A DNA stretch of 64,000 bases from Chryseobacterium balustinum (GCF_900168205.1 NZ_FUZE01000015.1:40623-104622); one strand, 5' to 3'. Shown: positions 51,916-60,878, numbered from the stretch's first letter. Notes: generated by a model not told the origin, from the sequence alone. Program-made: numbers and translations.

Positions 51916-53589
51916 ATGGAGATAAAAACACAAAAACAAATTCTTCAGACCATTGGGGAAGTATATGAGCAGGCAAAAAACTGTCAGTTGGAACAGTCCT
52001 TCCTTTCAACAGTAAAGGACGAGCTTGTTATACTTTCCCAATATTTTAGGACGACAGAAGAGCAATCATTTTTTATTGCGGTAGTATTTACTTTAAATTA
52101 TAAAGGTGAATTAGCAGACCTGAATAATCTAAGTGAATACTTTAATTGTAACCCATTGCGAATGCTTGAATTTCATCAAGATCTGGAATTTCTTTGCAGC
52201 AACGGTTTCTTTTTAAAAGAAAAATCAAAACGGGCACTGAAAATTGCAGGAGCAGGAGAAAGATATACGGTTGAGGAGAAAATTTCAGAAGCCATTTTAC
52301 TGCAGCTTCCCATCCCGAAAATCAAGAAAAAAGAAGTGAAAAATATTATTGATCTGCTTGAACAACTCCATATTTTGGGAACAAAAAGAGATGAAGATCT
52401 AATTTCAACAATGACTTTGTTCAGAGAAACAGAATTTCATTTGGAAAAAAACATCCATCTTCCACTTATAAAAAAGGTGAAGCAATTAGGATTTAAAACA
52501 GAAGAAAACTATCTCTTTCTTTATTTGGTGTGGAAGACAATTTCAGGGTCTTCGACGAGTGATATCGGCACTGTATTAGATGGAATTTACGACCAAAAAC
52601 AGAAACGAATTCAAGAAATGCAAAAAATGATGAACGATGAACATACGCTCATTAAACATAATTTTATTGAAATTGTTCCTGCAGATTTTTTTAATGATAC
52701 TGAAATGAAACTGACCGATGTTTCACTTCAGTTTTTAAATGATTGCGATATTAAATTATTCATCAAAAAAAAGAAAAGAAACAATGTCATTGAGCCGTCA
52801 GATATTATTCAGAGAGAACTCATTTTTGACCTAGAAGAAATGAAACAGCTGGAAACGCTTAACAACCTGTTGCAGGAAGAGAAGTTTATTGAAACTCAGA
52901 AAAGACTTAAAGAAAAAGGCTTACCCGAAGGAATCACGGTTTTGCTGCATGGACAACCTGGAACAGGAAAAACAGAAGTTGTCAATCAGTTAGCAAAAGC
53001 AACCAATCGACAGATTATGAAGGTCGATATAAGTCAGACTAAATCGAAATGGTTTGGTGAAAGTGAAAAGATTATCAAACGAATTTTCACAGATTATCAG
53101 GCATTTTCAAAAGATTGTGATCAAACGCCAATTCTACTGTTTAACGAAGCGGATGCTATCATTTCAAAAAGAAAAGAACTGAATTCTTCCAACGTTGCCC
53201 AGACAGAAAATACATTGCAGAATATCATCCTTGAAGAACTTGAAAATTTTCAAGGTATTTTAATGGCGACGACCAATCTGGCAGAAAACCTGGATTCTGC
53301 TTTTGATAGAAGATTTCTTTTTAAAATAGTCTTTCAGAAACCAAGTACTGAAGTGAGAGCAAAGATTTGGAAATCCAAAATTGCTACACTGAGAAGTTGG
53401 CAATATAATAATCTTGCAGAAAAATTTGATTTTTCAGGCGGGCAAATTGATAATATTATCCGTAAAATTGAGATACAGCAGATCATTAATAATGCACCAA
53501 TGAACCTCGAAAATATTGAGTCTTTCTGTAATGAAGAAATGATAATTCCACAAAGCTGTGCAATAGGATTTAATAATTCTAAAAACTAG
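51916..53589 (+). CDS. AAA family ATPase of a defence operon
   Basis: The ATG at 51916 gives 557 residues; a TTG at 51880 would add 12. It has an N-terminal helical part (1-300) and a C-terminal AAA+ domain with Walker A LLHGQPGTGKTEV near 343-355 and the variant Walker B ILLFNEADAI near 404-413, in which Asn replaces the first acidic residue but Glu is kept, then ATTNLAENLDSAFDRRF, sensor 1 and the Arg finger region. It could remodel or load the DUF262 proteins encoded just upstream. Gap to the DUF262 gene is 53 bases. Confidence 0.8.
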   Translation: MEIKTQKQILQTIGEVYEQAKNCQLEQSFLSTVKDELVILSQYFRTTEEQSFFIAVVFTLNYKGELADLNNLSEYFNCNPLRMLEFHQDLEFLCSNGFFLKEKSKRALKIAGAGERYTVEEKISEAILLQLPIPKIKKKEVKNIIDLLEQLHILGTKRDEDLISTMTLFRETEFHLEKNIHLPLIKKVKQLGFKTEENYLFLYLVWKTISGSSTSDIGTVLDGIYDQKQKRIQEMQKMMNDEHTLIKHNFIEIVPADFFNDTEMKLTDVSLQFLNDCDIKLFIKKKKRNNVIEPSDIIQRELIFDLEEMKQLETLNNLLQEEKFIETQKRLKEKGLPEGITVLLHGQPGTGKTEVVNQLAKATNRQIMKVDISQTKSKWFGESEKIIKRIFTDYQAFSKDCDQTPILLFNEADAIISKRKELNSSNVAQTENTLQNIILEELENFQGILMATTNLAENLDSAFDRRFLFKIVFQKPSTEVRAKIWKSKIATLRSWQYNNLAEKFDFSGGQIDNIIRKIEIQQIINNAPMNLENIESFCNEEMIIPQSCAIGFNNSKN

Positions 53590-53592
53590 AAG

Positions 53593-53826
53593 ATGGCAAC
53601 GATAACAAGTATGGGAATTAAACTGATAAGAATTCCCAGAACAAATCCTTCTATTATAGAAATTTCAGACGATGCAGGAATTTCTTGGACTGGCAGATAT
53701 TCCGGATCGAAAGAAGTAGGAGAGTTTTATGCGCTAACAAGGAGAGGAGAAACTATTTTTGCGCTTACTTCAACCGGTACATTTCGCTCGTTGGATGCTG
53801 GAGCATATTGGATGAAGACATCATGA
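53593..53826 (+). CDS. Small Asp-box/BNR-like repeat protein
   Basis: A 77-residue protein 3 bases after the ATPase stop. It has two short repeats with a sialidase-like Asp-box feel: ISDDAGISWTGRY and FRSLDAGAYWMKTS. These motifs form turns in beta-propellers, but a 77-residue protein holds only a fragment of one, so it may oligomerise or be a shortened domain. No signal peptide. Co-transcribed with the ATPase, 30 bases before the WYL regulator. Function unknown. Confidence 0.5.
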   Translation: MATITSMGIKLIRIPRTNPSIIEISDDAGISWTGRYSGSKEVGEFYALTRRGETIFALTSTGTFRSLDAGAYWMKTS

Positions 53827-53856
53827 ATTTTACCATTTTAATTAAAAAAACAAACC

Positions 53857-54771
53857 ATGGCAAAACAGGAACAAATGCTTCGGCTTCAATATATTCAGGA
53901 CTTTTTACGAGCCAGAAAACAACGTGGGGCTACCTATTTGGAAATTGACCAGTATCTTGAAAAGAAGTTTCAGGAAAAGGATCATGCAGATTTAAGTTTC
54001 TCCAAACGTACTTTTAAACGTGACAGAGAAGTGATGGAGAATGTTTTGGGAATCAAAATTATTTTTGACTTTAGTAAGAAAATTTATTTCATTGAAAATG
54101 AAGAGCTTACCAATGCCGAAGAATCTGTTTTTGATAATCTTCTTTTGGTAGAAGCGTACAGGGAAGCAAAAGCCAATTCTGAAATCATGTTTTTCGAACC
54201 GAGAAAATCCAGAGGTTTAAATTTACTTCACGGAATCATCCATGCCATTCTCCATCAAAATGTTTTAAGTTTTACGTACACTAAATTCTGGACAGACGAA
54301 ACTTCTCAACGTGCTGTAGAACCTTATGCTTTAAAAGAATTTCAGCATCGCTGGTATCTTTTGGCCAATGAATATAAAGCTGATAAACTCTTTGTCAAAA
54401 CATTCGCGTTAGACAGGATTATGGGTTTAGAAATTAAAAGCACCAAGTTTAAAAAACAACAATACAACGTAAAAGAAGCTTTCAAAAACAGTTTCGGAAT
54501 CATCTCCGCTGATGGAGAACCACAGGAAATAATCCTTTCGTTCGACTGGGAACAGGGAAACTATATCAAATCTTTGCCGCTGCATCATTCCCAAAATATC
54601 TTAAAAGAAGAAAACGGAAGGACTTTCTTTAGATATTTATTATCTCCAACTTATGATTTCAAAAAAGAAATTTTGTCATTTGGGAATAGGGTAATGGTGG
54701 TTGCACCGAAGGATTTTCGGGAGAAAATTTTAGGTGAGATTGGGGAGATATTTAAAAATTATAATATTTAG
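53857..54771 (+). CDS. WYL-domain transcriptional regulator, paralogue of the one at 13160-14074
   Basis: Also exactly 304 residues. N-terminal winged helix (RLQYIQDFLRARKQRGATYL... LSFSKRTFKRDREVMENV) and C-terminal WYL domain with AVEPYALKEFQHRWYLLANE near 165. Strong residue-level similarity to the other WYL protein: both have TF(Q/K)RDR, VEPYALKEF(R/Q) and SFGI segments, and LPLHHSQNIL versus LPIHHSQKIL. It sits between the ATPase group and the GTPase group and probably regulates one of them. It is intact. Confidence 0.85.
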   Translation: MAKQEQMLRLQYIQDFLRARKQRGATYLEIDQYLEKKFQEKDHADLSFSKRTFKRDREVMENVLGIKIIFDFSKKIYFIENEELTNAEESVFDNLLLVEAYREAKANSEIMFFEPRKSRGLNLLHGIIHAILHQNVLSFTYTKFWTDETSQRAVEPYALKEFQHRWYLLANEYKADKLFVKTFALDRIMGLEIKSTKFKKQQYNVKEAFKNSFGIISADGEPQEIILSFDWEQGNYIKSLPLHHSQNILKEENGRTFFRYLLSPTYDFKKEILSFGNRVMVVAPKDFREKILGEIGEIFKNYNI

Positions 54772-54799
54772 ATCAAAAACAAACAGTTATATTACATAA

Positions 54800-56923
54800 A
54801 TGGAAGAATCTAAAAATATCTATAAAACTATTCTAAGTAAAATACTTGAAATAAATTCCGAAATAAGTTTACCAGAAAATGTAAACAAAGACATTGCAGA
54901 AAATCTACATAATTCTTCTAATCAAATAAAAGAGATATTAAAAAATTTAGAATCTGAAATTAATAATTTAGAAAACCTTTCAGAATGGGAGCATTATACC
55001 ATTTCTTTTATAGGCGAGACAAATGCTGGTAAGAGTACAATCATTGAGGCCTTGAGAATTCAATATGAAGAAGAGGAAAAGAAAAACGCATATACAAAAA
55101 ATCAAGAATTATTATTTGAGGAAAAGAACTTATTACAAAGATTACAAGATGAAGAAGAGCTTTTTAATATTGACAAAATTTCAATTGATAAAAATAAAAC
55201 TTGTGAATTAAATATTACTTTACAAAAAGCAGATGAAGCTAAAAAAAGTCTTTGGTTTAAGGTAAGAAATTTTTTACAAAAAGATTACCAGCCCAATAAA
55301 GACAAAATTTTAAATTTAAAGCGAGATATTGAATATAATTTCGGTCGAAATTTTAATGACTTACCTTGGGTGACTAAAGATAGAAACCGCTTAAAAACAA
55401 TCAAACATCAAATTATATATGATGGTGAAATTATAGGAACAGGTAAGCTAGACTACACTCAAATAAGCAAAACATTTTTTATAAAAATTAAAGACGAACT
55501 AGTTAAAATCATTGATGTACCTGGAATAGAGGGTGACGAATCCAAATATGAAGAAGAAATAAAGAATGCTGTTAGTAAATCTCATTGTGTATTTTACATT
55601 ACAACTTCTACTAAAAAATTAGAATCTGGGACATTATCAAAAGTAAAAAAATACATTAAAGATCAAGCTGATGTCTTTGCTGTTGTTAATATGAGATTGA
55701 ATTCTTTTAAAGAAGAATATTTCAATTTAAGTTTTGAAGAAATTTATAAAAATAAATTAGAAGCTGTCGAAAGCATTTGGCAGCAACTAAAAGAAGAATT
55801 AAATGATAATTTCATTAAAGTAGTTCCAATTAACGGACATTGGGGATTTCTGAGTTTATCAAAATATCTAGAGAAAGAAGGTGAAAAGCAAAAACTATCT
55901 AGTGATAAGCTCAAACTAATGAAAGTATTTCAAGATGAAAACACTATTTATGCAAAATCCAATTTTAAAAGTTTCGAGAAAATGATTTTTGAAACGGTAA
56001 ACCAAAAAGAAGAAAAAATACGAAAAATTAACATTCAAAAAGTAAATACTCTTCTTGGAAACATAATAAATAATTTACAGTTTAATTTAGACACTTTTTT
56101 ACGCCCTGATTATTTAGACAACATAAAAGAACAGGCTGACAATTCTAAAAGAGAAGTTCACTCTACTTACAATGATTATTTAAGAGAGTTGGAAAATATT
56201 AGAAAAAGAATATTAAATGATTTTAAAAGAGATTCTTTTAAAGCAATCGATTCTTTTATTCAACAAAATGATATCAATGAAAATATTTATAATATTGGTA
56301 TAAAAAGAATTTTAACCGAGCAATGCAATTTATTGCAAGAGAATATTGAATCTGGCTTTAAAGAGTCTGTTGAGAAAGTTAATAAGCAAATACATAAAAG
56401 TTTAAGTATTTTTCTAGATAGGCTAGACACTTTGAATAATATGAATAATGCTTCATTTTATGATCTTAATATTAATGTGGAATTTAGTTTTTTGAAGAAT
56501 GACTTTTTAAAACTGACAGAATCTTTATTTTCTATTGGAGGACTTGCGTGGACTGGTGCTGAGTTAGGAGCCTTGATTGGAACAGTATCATTTCCTGGTG
56601 TCGGTACTGTTTCTGGAGCCATTATTGGGGCTGTTGTTGGAGGAATAATTGGTGCGTTAAGTGCCGTCTTTAAATTTTTCCAATCAACAGAAAAAAAGAA
56701 ATCTAAAATCTTAATGAATATTAATGAACAGCTAGAGGAGCAATCAAAAGACATTGATAAACAATTAAAAACAGAATTTGATGGTGTTTCGAAACTGATT
56801 AAAAAAGATTTTATTGATAGCAGTTTAAATTTAATAAACAATTTATTTGAAATGTATCAAATAAGGAGAGATAAAATATCGAAAACGATCACAGAATTAG
56901 AAACTACAAAAATTAAAGATTAA
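54800..56923 (+). CDS. Dynamin-like large GTPase with membrane-inserting glycine-rich segment
   Basis: A 707-residue protein with G1 GETNAGKST at 72-80 and G3 DVPGIEGDE at 239-247; G4 may be the NMRLN segment near 295. The region 590-640 is hydrophobic and glycine-rich: LFSIGGLAWTGAELGALIGT and GAIIGAVVGGIIGALSAVF, suited to membrane insertion by a glycine zipper. Long helical parts (440-580 and 660-707) may form the stalk. Bacterial dynamin-like proteins act in membrane remodelling and, in some operons, phage defence. It is 4 bases before a second GTPase gene; the two likely act together. Confidence 0.72.
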   Translation: MEESKNIYKTILSKILEINSEISLPENVNKDIAENLHNSSNQIKEILKNLESEINNLENLSEWEHYTISFIGETNAGKSTIIEALRIQYEEEEKKNAYTKNQELLFEEKNLLQRLQDEEELFNIDKISIDKNKTCELNITLQKADEAKKSLWFKVRNFLQKDYQPNKDKILNLKRDIEYNFGRNFNDLPWVTKDRNRLKTIKHQIIYDGEIIGTGKLDYTQISKTFFIKIKDELVKIIDVPGIEGDESKYEEEIKNAVSKSHCVFYITTSTKKLESGTLSKVKKYIKDQADVFAVVNMRLNSFKEEYFNLSFEEIYKNKLEAVESIWQQLKEELNDNFIKVVPINGHWGFLSLSKYLEKEGEKQKLSSDKLKLMKVFQDENTIYAKSNFKSFEKMIFETVNQKEEKIRKINIQKVNTLLGNIINNLQFNLDTFLRPDYLDNIKEQADNSKREVHSTYNDYLRELENIRKRILNDFKRDSFKAIDSFIQQNDINENIYNIGIKRILTEQCNLLQENIESGFKESVEKVNKQIHKSLSIFLDRLDTLNNMNNASFYDLNINVEFSFLKNDFLKLTESLFSIGGLAWTGAELGALIGTVSFPGVGTVSGAIIGAVVGGIIGALSAVFKFFQSTEKKKSKILMNINEQLEEQSKDIDKQLKTEFDGVSKLIKKDFIDSSLNLINNLFEMYQIRRDKISKTITELETTKIKD

Positions 56924-56927
56924 AATT

Positions 56928-58634
56928 ATGAATGTAATCAACAATTACGAAAAAGTCAGAGAGGTAATTCTTTCAAAAATAAATAAGACCATAGACTGGT
57001 TACATTCAGGAGAAAAATTTGGAATTTCTTTTGAAGAAGAAAGAAATAAACTAATAAATTTAAAAGAAAATTTAGGTGATAGTAAATTAAAAATTGCATT
57101 GGTTGGTGCTTTTTCAGAAGGGAAGACCACTATGGCTGCCTCTTGGCTGGGGAAAGTAGAAAGTGATATGAAAATCCATCATGAAGAAAGTTCTGATGCA
57201 ATTTCTATATATCAACCAATAGGATTGGAAGATAAATGTGTTGTTATTGATACACCCGGCCTTTTTGGAAACAAAGAGATTGAAGCTGAAAATGGTTTTG
57301 TTAAATATAAGGAAATTACAGAAAAATTTGTTTCTGAAGCCCACTTGATTTTATATGTAATCAATCCAATTAACCTAATGAAAGATAGTCATCAGGAAAC
57401 TTGTAAATGGTTATTTCGAGATTTAGGTAAATTGGAAAACACGGTATTTGTTATTAATAAGTTTGATGATATTGCTGATTTAGAAGATGAAAATGAATAT
57501 TTCAATTTGTTTCAAATTAAGAAAGATAGTTTTGTCAGTACATTAGACCGCTTTATTAATTTGACAGAGCAAGAAACAGAAAATCTAAAAATTATTGCTA
57601 TTTCGGCTAATCCATACACCGAAGGTCTGGAATATTGGTTTGATAATTTAGAGGAATTTGAAAATATTTCGAGAATCAACAAATTGAGAACTGTTACAAA
57701 CGATATTATAGCCAATTCATCTTCTTCTGTTTATACAAATCAAATTAAGAGTGTAGTATCTGATCTTGTGTTAAGAAAGAAAAATGAAGTAATACAAATT
57801 ATTGAATTGCAGAGTAAGAATATCGAATTATCAGATAAAAATCTTAAAAATATCGAAAACGATTTGGATGATGTTTCAAAAGAAATAAAATCAAATTTTT
57901 TTAACTTAAAGAACGAAATAATCAGATACTTAGTAGATTTAAAAATAAAGGTTCGCGGAGCAGATTCTGAAACCCTCGGGAATATTTTTGACCGAGAAAT
58001 CGGGGAAAACGGAAGAATGTTAGATTTAAATCTAGAAGAAATTTTGTATCGATATCTGTTAGGAAATATTTCAGAGCTAAAAAAAATAGGATCAAAAATT
58101 GAAGATGAGATTAATTTCTCAGAAAAAATATCAGATAATTATGTAAAATCATTAATTACTAGTGGATTATCAAGTGTCAAAGCAGTACCATTATCTAATA
58201 TGAGAAATATGGTTTTGGCATCAAGAAATACTTTAGTAAAAACAGTAAACTCGTTAGGAGGTGATATTGCTATCAAGTTTAAGCCTTGGGGAGCAGTTAA
58301 ATTCGCTAAAGGATTGGGAGCAGCCGCAGGTGGTATTACAGTTTTAATAGAAATCTATGGGATGTGGAAATCTTATCGTGAAAAGAAAAAGTTTGAAGAT
58401 GCAAAAACAAAATTATTAGATTTCATCGAAGATATAATTGAACATTACGAAAAAATGTTTAAAAATGAAGATGAGTTTACAAAAGAATATTTTCCTCAAT
58501 TGAAAGAGTATTCAATAATCCATGAAAATTTAAAAGCAGAGAATAAAGAAATGAGATCTTTAAAACAAAAGCTCGAAAACTGGTTTAAATTTTCTGCAGA
58601 AATTCAAGATGCTGAATTTGAAAATGTACTATAA
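56928..58634 (+). CDS. LeoA-like dynamin-family GTPase
   Basis: A 568-residue protein with G1 GAFSEGKTT at 60-68, a motif form resembling the LeoA/HP0731 family (GAFSxGKT), G3 DTPGLFG near 108-114 and G4 INKFD near 176-180. The C-terminal half is helical, with a hydrophobic patch FAKGLGAAAGGITVLIEIYG near 460-480 for membrane contact. The gene follows the first GTPase by 4 bases with coupled-looking ends. Paired dynamin-like GTPases are known in bacteria (LeoA/B/C); function here is inferred, perhaps membrane protection after infection. Confidence 0.75.
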   Translation: MNVINNYEKVREVILSKINKTIDWLHSGEKFGISFEEERNKLINLKENLGDSKLKIALVGAFSEGKTTMAASWLGKVESDMKIHHEESSDAISIYQPIGLEDKCVVIDTPGLFGNKEIEAENGFVKYKEITEKFVSEAHLILYVINPINLMKDSHQETCKWLFRDLGKLENTVFVINKFDDIADLEDENEYFNLFQIKKDSFVSTLDRFINLTEQETENLKIIAISANPYTEGLEYWFDNLEEFENISRINKLRTVTNDIIANSSSSVYTNQIKSVVSDLVLRKKNEVIQIIELQSKNIELSDKNLKNIENDLDDVSKEIKSNFFNLKNEIIRYLVDLKIKVRGADSETLGNIFDREIGENGRMLDLNLEEILYRYLLGNISELKKIGSKIEDEINFSEKISDNYVKSLITSGLSSVKAVPLSNMRNMVLASRNTLVKTVNSLGGDIAIKFKPWGAVKFAKGLGAAAGGITVLIEIYGMWKSYREKKKFEDAKTKLLDFIEDIIEHYEKMFKNEDEFTKEYFPQLKEYSIIHENLKAENKEMRSLKQKLENWFKFSAEIQDAEFENVL

Positions 58635-59072
58635 GCCACGCAATAATTTTGTTTTTTAAAGGTATTTCTGCCATTTGTCGATTTATGAGTTTTTAATAAA
58701 TGTATATTTTTTGTTGTTTTGGAGTGTCGCAATAAGGTTGCCGATAACTTCCAAATTTACGCATTGCGTCAATCCAAACTATATGATATTCGCAAAGCCA
58801 TTTATGCTACTAATATAAAATATTATTTTTGATGAATTGGTTATTAGTTTCACACAGTCTAATTTCGGTCAAATCCATCGTTTTTTGAGATTCTTTTTTA
58901 ATTTTATTCTCTGTGGCTAAGTTGTTTCTAGGAACTCCTGAACTATTGACAATTTCTGGTACGGTTAATATCCCAGAGATCTCCAGAGAAAATTCTTCAA
59001 AATTGATCATTTGAATACGTATCCAGCTTACCAATTACTTTAATATCACAATACCCTCGTTGTGTGCAGATT
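58635..59072. other. Gene-poor stretch after the GTPase pair
   Basis: No clear terminator or gene. A minus-strand frame at 58810-59034 (74 residues) has a plausible composition but no support. A plus-strand frame near 58700-58831 (ending in a TGA at 58829-58831) reads protein-like but has no start. These could be fragments of a decayed gene. Confidence 0.35.
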
Positions 59073-59424
59073 TTATGGTTTATAAGATCCGTCAGATTTT
59101 CTTGTATAATGTTTTGGATAATAATTTCCATCCGCTTTTCTCTCCCAGTCCTTCGGATAGTAATTTCCATCAGCCTTTCTTTCAAATTCCTTTGGATAAT
59201 ATTTTCCATCTGCTTTTCTTTCCCAATCTTTTGGATAATAATTTCCATCAGCCTTTCTTTCAAATTCCTTTGGATAATATTTTCCATCCGCTTTTCTTTC
59301 CCAATTTTTTGGATAGGAATTTCCGTCCGCTTTTCTTTCTTTTGCTTCAGAATTATATTTATTTATTTATTTGCGTTTTTACTATTGTAAATTTTGAATA
59401 TAAATATTTTATTTGCTCATTCAT
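59073..59424 (-). pseudogene. Out-of-frame repeat-protein gene with an (AAAT)4 tract
   Basis: Starting at the ATG at 59424, translation gives MNEQIKYLYSKFTIVKTQINK and then stops at 59361. Removing one AAAT unit from the (AAAT)4 tract (59372-59357 on the minus strand) joins this start to a second open frame that ends at 59073 and encodes seven copies of a 13-residue repeat, KADGxYYPKxxER. Without the change the second frame has no ATG. The gene is therefore either broken or in the off state of a phase-variable switch. The repeats themselves are intact. Confidence 0.45.
59086..59335 (-). repeat. Tandem 39-base repeat (13-residue unit KADGxYYPKxxER)
   Basis: At least six and a half units, alternating KADGKYYPKEFER and KADGNYYPKDWER, so a 78-base super-period is visible too. 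The first is KADGNSYPKNWER and the last a KSDGSYKP part-unit. The repeat is highly conserved at DNA level, which points to recent unit duplication. Other frames on both strands are open by chance because of the repeat. Confidence 0.8.
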
Positions 59425-59478
59425 AAATTGTCGATCCTTTTTTGAGATTTGATAACTTTAAAAAGATATAAAATCAAA

Positions 59479-59496
59479 AGCCTCCTTTAGGAAGCC
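59479..59496 (-). terminator. Terminator of the secreted protein gene at 59541
   Basis: On the minus strand GGCTTCC (59496-59490) pairs with GGAGGCT (59485-59479) around TAAA, with two G-U wobbles, followed by TTTTGATTTT. It lies 44 bases after the stop of the secreted protein gene. Confidence 0.55.
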
Positions 59497-59540
59497 TTCG
59501 AAACACCAAATCACAAAATATTAATATGATAAAAATTCAT

Positions 59541-60086
59541 TTATAAAGCTGTTGCAGTATAAGTTACTGTTTGAGTATAAGTTCCGGCCGGTTTACCTAA
59601 GATATCAGAAGATGATGATTTTGCCGCTGGAATCGTGTAGTCCAGATTCAGTGTTAAGGCGCTTCCAAGCGGAGCATTCGCCACTAAAGTCTGATCCGCT
59701 GCAGATAAAACAACAGCGCTTTTTGTTCCCCCCATCGTTCCGGCAGCTGCCGAAGTTTTGATGGTCAAAACATTTACCGGGATTTCGTTGGTTCCGTTCA
59801 TGAAGCTCGCACCACCTGCTTTTACCTTCACATTAAAACTCTTTGTTGAAGTAACTTTCAAAGCGTTCGCCTGGGCCACTGTCTTTTCCGAATTATAATC
59901 CGCTGCAGTAGCATAGTTAAAGGCAACAGCACCACTGATTGCAGAACTTCCGGCATCGATGGAGATTACATCGTTAAGGGTAATGTTTACCGTTGTGGTT
60001 GCAGTAGTATTCTGAGCCTGAACAGTGTTGGTTCCTGATATGATGGCTCCGATAGTTAAGGCTGCGATTGCGATTTGATTTCTCAT
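59541..60086 (-). CDS. Secreted Ala/Thr/Ser-rich protein, DUF4402-like or pilin-like
   Basis: A 181-residue exported protein: signal peptide MRNQIAIAALTIGAIISGTN, then a mature part rich in Ala, Thr, Ser and Val with about ten strands (ATTTVNITLNDVISIDAGSS, then FNVKVKAGGASFMNG), ending in TYTQTVTYTATAL. This looks like a DUF4402 or spore-coat-U-type beta-sandwich; the ending in an alternating strand suits donor-strand assembly. Its base composition is richer in G and C than neighbours, hinting at a different history or strong expression. It has its own -7 box and terminator. Confidence 0.6.
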   Translation of the reverse strand: MRNQIAIAALTIGAIISGTNTVQAQNTTATTTVNITLNDVISIDAGSSAISGAVAFNYATAADYNSEKTVAQANALKVTSTKSFNVKVKAGGASFMNGTNEIPVNVLTIKTSAAAGTMGGTKSAVVLSAADQTLVANAPLGSALTLNLDYTIPAAKSSSSDILGKPAGTYTQTVTYTATAL

Positions 60087-60143
60087 GACAGTAGTATTTG
60101 ATTTTATTTTTATTCTTGTTTAATTGTCCTCTTTTGAACACTA

Positions 60144-60151
60144 CAAATCTA
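60144..60151 (-). promoter_or_regulatory. Possible -7 element (TAGATTTG) of the secreted protein gene
   Basis: On the minus strand TAGATTTG (60151-60144) matches TAnnTTTG, 57 bases before the start at 60086. No TTG is at the right distance, so the match is half complete. Confidence 0.35.
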
Positions 60152-60229
60152 CAGCGGCAATAAAAGTTTCTTTGTAGTGGAAAATGGAAGTTCATGTAGT
60201 AAAATAACTACACGTATTAGTTAATAAAA

Positions 60230-60263
60230 AAGCCCTCAACACTTTCTTAAGTGCTGAGGGCTT
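60230..60263. terminator. Strong bidirectional hairpin terminator
   Basis: AAGCCCTCAACACTT (60230-60244) and AAGTGCTGAGGGCTT (60249-60263) pair with one mismatch around CTT-A, with A-rich and T-rich flanks on both sides. It is downstream of the minus-strand gene at 60447-60821 and upstream of the secreted protein gene. Confidence 0.85.
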
Positions 60264-60358
60264 ATTTATTGTATAAAAGTTGGTTTATTATTGATTTTCT
60301 ATCATTGAAGTAAGCATCATTTTGGGAGTTTTTTTGAAGTTGCGTAAGTTTTGAAGAT

Positions 60359-60373
60359 ACCCCAAACATTCAG
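60359..60373 (+). repeat. 15-base direct repeat, left copy
   Basis: ACCCCAAACATTCAG, identical to 60879-60893. On the minus strand it encodes LNVWG in small open tails (SLLNVWGIFKTYATSKKLPK), so these look like ends of two decayed, related small genes. Confidence 0.5.
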
Positions 60374-60446
60374 CAAACTAATTGCTAGAATTGCAAGCAA
60401 GTATTAATTGTTTTTTGTGATTATTTTTTGTAGGCAGTAGGTGTCA

Positions 60447-60821
60447 TTATTTTAAAATAACTTGACCTTCATAAATTGCTGCAGCGAAATTTAAATAATA
60501 ATATTCCCTTTTATTATTAATATACTTAAATTTTTTTTTTGCTCTACTATTCCATTTGATATCATACTGATAGAAGTCTAGCCTAGATTCATATTGATCT
60601 ACTGATTTATGTTTTACAAAAAAAGTCATGTTTTGAACAACGCCTCTTTCTTTGTATTTCAAATAACCTAAATTTTGTAAACTGTCGAGATAGTTTGGCT
60701 TTTCTAAATTGGTCCAAAATAATTTTTTTAATGGAAAACTTCTAGAATTTTGTCCAAATGTGTTTACAACAAATATTATTGTAAACATAAAACATATATT
60801 CCGATTCATTATTGATCGCAT
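60447..60821 (-). CDS. Uncharacterised exported protein
   Basis: A 124-residue protein. The ATG at 60821 or the one at 60809 (MNRNICFMFTIIFVVNTFGQ) gives a signal peptide cut after FGQ; the second gives the cleaner n-region. The mature part, about 100 residues, is basic, with FFVKHKSVDQYESRLDFYQY and KFKYINNKREYYYLNFAAAI, a strand-rich pattern. No family recognised. The gene lies between the two copies of a 15-base repeat and upstream of the terminator at 60230. Confidence 0.55.
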   Translation of the reverse strand: MRSIMNRNICFMFTIIFVVNTFGQNSRSFPLKKLFWTNLEKPNYLDSLQNLGYLKYKERGVVQNMTFFVKHKSVDQYESRLDFYQYDIKWNSRAKKKFKYINNKREYYYLNFAAAIYEGQVILK

Positions 60822-60878
60822 CGTTTTGTTAGATTATATTAGTTATATAATTTATGTTTTATCATTGTAATAGTAAAC

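Noticed and set aside
53857..53948. Plus-strand frame across the start of the WYL gene (53685-53948)
   Set aside because: It runs across the small Asp-box gene and WYL gene in another frame and has no motif.
56458..56841. 127-residue minus-strand frame
   Set aside because: Antisense to the first dynamin-like GTPase, arising from its glycine-rich segment.
58997..59287. 96-residue minus-strand frame rich in Ile/Arg/Lys (NIIQRNLKERLMEI repeats)
   Set aside because: An alternative frame of the 39-base tandem repeat; the KADGxYYPKxxER frame has the more protein-like repeat.
59060..59452. Plus-strand Phe/Ile-rich frames over the tandem repeat
   Set aside because: Open by chance because the repeat lacks stops; composition is not protein-like.
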